From Streptomyces pacificus (lineage in GTDB: Bacteria > Actinomycetota > Actinomycetes > Streptomycetales > Streptomycetaceae), in assembly GCF_011766325.1 (NCBI RefSeq), contig NZ_BLLG01000001.1:1-64000 (forward strand): 64,000 nt of DNA, given 5' to 3'. Positions within the stretch are counted from its first letter, which is position 1. Each line of letters begins with the position of its first letter. Made by a program: the position numbers and the translations under genes. Positions 61,570-64,000 of the stretch are shown here, in pieces. The notes under the pieces were generated by a model. The model was not told the origin of the DNA, searched no databases, and saw only the letters and a program-made list of their open reading frames with translations.

Positions 61570-61936
61570 GGGGATGATCGGTTTCGACAGCGGATGTCGA
61601 AGCAGGGGAAGCGTGTCGAGGAAGCGGCAATGATCTCGTAAACCATATGTCGCAACCAATAATCGCCAACACCAAGCGCGATTCCTTCGCCCTCGCTGCC
61701 TGAGTAGCGACTCGCGAAGTGTCAGCCCGGGGGTGTTCCCGACCCGGATCCTGGCATCAGCTAGGGAACTTTACCTCTAGACCCGGTCACGGGGTGTAGA
61801 GGGACAACAAGCAGTGACTGAGCCCGTCGGAGACTTGTTCGCGTGATCTCCGGGGCTGAGAAAATCGCAGCGGACTGCACACGGAGAAGCCCTGGTTCCG
61901 CACCGTTGGACGCGGGTTCGATTCCCGCCATCTCCA
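61570..61936 (+). ncRNA. ssrA: transfer-messenger RNA
   Basis: The 5' end GGGGATGATCGGTTTCGACA and the 3' T-arm/acceptor (GGTTCGATTCCCGCCATCTCC) form the tRNA-like domain; GGGGATG pairs with CATCTCC. The tag frame at 61665-61703 reads ANTKRDSFALAA then TGA, a typical actinobacterial degradation tag. The terminal CCA is not encoded and must be added. Directly downstream of smpB. Confidence 0.97.
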
Positions 61937-61953
61937 CTCATCCCATGTGAGCA

Positions 61954-61997
61954 AAGACCCTCTGACCTGCGAGAACTTCGCCAGGACAGGGGGTCTT
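61954..61997 (+). terminator. ssrA terminator
   Basis: AAGACCCTCTG (61954-61964) pairs with CAGGGGGTCTT (61987-61997), 11 bp including one G-U pair. Located 18 nt after the tmRNA 3' end. Confidence 0.75.
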
Positions 61998-62068
61998 CCG
62001 CATGCCGTGGGGCAGAGCGGGTCAGCCGGGACCGGGCTGGGCTCCGGTGCACCGGCCGTGCCGGGTCG

Positions 62069-63436
62069 TCAGGACGCCCGGGTCTTCGTGGTGCCCGCCG
62101 GCAGCAGCGTCAGCGCCAGTGCCAGAGCGGCGGCCGTCACCGGGATGGCGTAGCCGTGGGCGGCGCCTGCCAGCTCGACCGTCCAGCCGCCCGCCGCCGA
62201 ACCGGCCGCGATGCCGCCGAGCAGCGCCGTCACGGCCAGGGTCATGCCCTCGTTCAGCCGCCCCTCGGGGGTGAGGCGCTGGACCGCGCCCATCCCGGTC
62301 ACCATGGCCGGCGCCGTCGCCATCCCGGCGATCAGCAGCGCGCCCGCCAGCGCGGGCAGCGAGCCGGTGCCGGCCGCGGCGAGCAGCGGCAGCGCCATGA
62401 GGACCGTCATCGCGGCCAGGCAGGTCCGCAGCCGGGCCGTCCGGTGGACCCGGCCGTACGCGAGGCCCGCCAGACACGAGCCGGCGGCCTGGAGGGCCAG
62501 CACCGCACCCGCCGCCGGGCCGTCCACGAAGGCGATCGTGACGACCTCCGTCGAACCGAAGACGGCTCCCGTGGCGAGGAAGACGGCGAGCATCGGGACC
62601 ATGCCGGGTGTGCGCAGCGGGGAGCCGGGCTTCGCGGCCCGGCCGGACGCCGGCGGCTCGGTGGAGCGCTGGGCTGCGAACAGGAGCACGCCGGTCAGCA
62701 GCAGCCCCGCGCCGACCAGGGTCCCCGCCTCCGGGAAGAGCCCCGCGCAGAGCCAGGCGGCGAGCACCGGCCCGAGCATGAAGCACAGTTCGTCGGCGGC
62801 CTGCTCGAAGGAGTTCGCGGTGTGCCGGGCGGCCGGGTCGTCCCTCAGCAGATGCGCCCAGCGGGCCCGGGACATCCCGCCCGTGTTGGGGGTCGTGGCG
62901 GTCGCGGCGTAGGCGGCGAACAGCGTCCAGTCGGGGGCCCCGTGGTGGACGCACAGCACCAGGGCGAGCTGGCCGAGCACGGCCGCCGCGGCGGCCGGGA
63001 CGGCGACGCGGGCCTGCCCGTGGCGGTCGACGAGCCGTGCGGTCCAGGGGGCGACGAGGGCCGTGGCGGCCAGGCCGGTCGCCGTGACGGCGCCGGCGAG
63101 GGCGTAGGAGCCGCGTTCCCCGGCAATCATGATCACGGCGCTGACGCCGAACATGCCCATCGGCAGCCGGGCGAGGAGGTTCCCGGCGGTGAACGCCCGT
63201 GCCCCCGGGACGGCGAACAGTCTGCGGTACGGGCCCGGTGGGCGGGAGCGCCCCGGCTCCGGACTCCGGGCCGCCAGGACCAGGGTCCCTCCGGACGTGG
63301 TCATCCGGGGTGAGTGCGCGGAGTCGGCCGTTCGCGGTGAGTGGGCGGACAGGGTGATCCGGGGCGGGGTCCCGGACGTGGTCATCCGGGAGGAGTGCGC
63401 GGACGCGGTGGTCCGGGAGGAGTGCGGCTTCGGCAT
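62069..63436 (-). CDS. MFS transporter
   Basis: Up to 455 aa, about twelve hydrophobic segments. Typical MFS features include LLARLPMGMFGVSAVIMIAG at the first helix, WTARLVDRHGQARVAVPAAA with the loop 2-3 pattern, and KPGSPLRTPGMVPMLAVFLA at the centre. Substrate unknown. The first 44 residues consist of imperfect repeats (SAHSSRMTTSG, SAHSPRMTTSGG) with no ribosome binding site; the Met at 63304 may be the true start, leaving a repeat-containing leader. It is divergent from a LysR gene, which often regulates such a transporter. Confidence 0.85.
   Translation of the reverse strand: MPKPHSSRTTASAHSSRMTTSGTPPRITLSAHSPRTADSAHSPRMTTSGGTLVLAARSPEPGRSRPPGPYRRLFAVPGARAFTAGNLLARLPMGMFGVSAVIMIAGERGSYALAGAVTATGLAATALVAPWTARLVDRHGQARVAVPAAAAAVLGQLALVLCVHHGAPDWTLFAAYAATATTPNTGGMSRARWAHLLRDDPAARHTANSFEQAADELCFMLGPVLAAWLCAGLFPEAGTLVGAGLLLTGVLLFAAQRSTEPPASGRAAKPGSPLRTPGMVPMLAVFLATGAVFGSTEVVTIAFVDGPAAGAVLALQAAGSCLAGLAYGRVHRTARLRTCLAAMTVLMALPLLAAAGTGSLPALAGALLIAGMATAPAMVTGMGAVQRLTPEGRLNEGMTLAVTALLGGIAAGSAAGGWTVELAGAAHGYAIPVTAAALALALTLLPAGTTKTRAS
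63291..63403. repeat. imperfect direct repeats at the MFS 5' end
   Basis: Two nearly identical copies of a unit of about 28 bp beginning CGGACGTGGTCATCCGGG lie at about 63292-63320 and 63370-63402, with degenerate copies between and just after. They fall either in the first codons of the MFS gene or, if translation starts at 63304, in its leader next to the LysR gene. Confidence 0.75.
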
Positions 63437-63519
63437 GGATCAAGGCTCGCCGCGCGGCCCCGCGGAGGTCCAACACCTGTTCGGAGCCTATTGACGCACC
63501 CCCGTTGTAGGTTCTGGGG

Positions 63520-64000
63520 GTGCCCCGGGACCTCGAACCACGTCTGCTCCGCGCCTTCCTCGCCGTCGCGGCCGAACTGCACTTCACCCGGGCCGCCGCC
63601 CGGCTGTACGTCGCCCAGCAGGCGCTCAGCCGCGACATCCGGCGGCTGGAGCGGGAGCTGGGCTCCGAACTGTTCGTACGCACCACCCGGCAGGTGCGGC
63701 TCACCGCCGACGGCGAGCGGCTGCTGCCGTACGCACGGCGGGTGCTGGACGCCCACGAGGCGCTGGCCGCTGCCTTCACCGACACGGAACGGCCGCTGCT
63801 CGTCGATGTGGGCGCCCCGGTGGGGACGGCCTACCGGGTGCTCGGCGAGGCCCGCAGGGCCGCCCCCGGCATGGAGTTCGTCGCCCGCTACCTCAGCGGA
63901 CTCACCGGCGCCGCCGGTGAGATCGCCGCCGGCCGGCTCGACGTCTCCTTCGGCAGGATCGCCGGGATCGACGCGGCGCTGCGCTCGGGGCTGGACCATC
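63520..64000 (+). CDS. LysR family transcriptional regulator (partial, runs off window)
   Basis: First 160 residues only. Starts PRDLEPRLLRAFLAVAAELH and continues with the LysR helix-turn-helix (FTRAAARLYVAQQALSRDIR, then RLERELGSELFVRTTRQVRL); the beginning of the effector domain (LLVDVGAPVGTAYRVLGEAR) follows. GTG start with TAGGTT 6 nt upstream and no ribosome binding site, suggesting a leaderless transcript. Divergent from the MFS transporter, which it may control. The remainder lies beyond the window. Confidence 0.9.
   Translation, partial: MPRDLEPRLLRAFLAVAAELHFTRAAARLYVAQQALSRDIRRLERELGSELFVRTTRQVRLTADGERLLPYARRVLDAHEALAAAFTDTERPLLVDVGAPVGTAYRVLGEARRAAPGMEFVARYLSGLTGAAGEIAAGRLDVSFGRIAGIDAALRSGLDH

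Noticed and set aside
61570..62068. Integrative element at the tmRNA 3' end
   Set aside because: ssrA is a common attachment site, but no repeat of its 3' end, integrase or phage gene is seen downstream before the window ends.

Overview
The window reads as chromosomal DNA of a Streptomyces or a close actinomycete. GC content is very high with strong third-position bias, GTG and TTG starts are common, and the gene set and order are typical of the genus: mtnA-mtrA-mtrB-lpqB, hpf, secA, a 180 kDa NAD-glutamate dehydrogenase, pkaA-pkaB, prfB, ftsE-ftsX-S41-smpB-ssrA, a DUF5753/DUF397 pair and a sortase-anchored LAETG protein.

Layout. 1-373: end of an rRNA operon (23S 3' end, 5S, terminator). 527-5960 (minus): five-gene MoxR/DUF58/DUF4129-type operon. 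6143-11899: mtnA, then the MtrAB two-component system with its lipoprotein LpqB. 12277-21206: ComF-like protein, hibernation factor, NarL-type regulator, YcaQ-like protein, acetyltransferase, SecA, Rv3235-like protein. 21451-31172: DUF6912 protein, HAD hydrolase, DJ-1/PfpI protein, giant GDH, an odd GT-2-like protein. 31591-40422: FHA/FtsK-type ATPase divergent from two Ser/Thr kinases, then prfB. 40423-54789: accessory RiPP island. 55002-57543: Scr1/DUF397 pair, LAETG surface protein, small zinc-ribbon membrane protein. 57916-64000: ftsE, ftsX, S41 protease, smpB, tmRNA, MFS transporter and a divergent, truncated LysR gene.

The most interesting region is the RiPP island. A LuxR-type ATPase regulator precedes a tightly coupled set: a YcaO cyclodehydratase ending in a PxPxP-type tail, a small E1-like protein with two Cys pairs, an RRE-ThiF-nitroreductase fusion, a second nitroreductase-like protein, a membrane M50-type metalloprotease with an N-terminal PqqD/RRE-like domain, and a split LanB (glutamylation and elimination proteins). 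Four different precursor peptides follow, with one leader pattern (PELEVLP, then an invariant Gly six residues after LP) and Ser/Thr-rich cores of 27-28 residues. The enzyme set and core spacing point to a goadsporin-like linear azole/dehydroamino-acid peptide family rather than a thiopeptide. No transporter, acetyltransferase or immunity gene is visible, and the RRE-M50 fusion is a candidate leader peptidase. The island lies between prfB and ftsE, which are close neighbours in other actinobacteria as far as I recall, so it looks inserted into a conserved core segment.

All calls are by eye from sequence; no database search was run.
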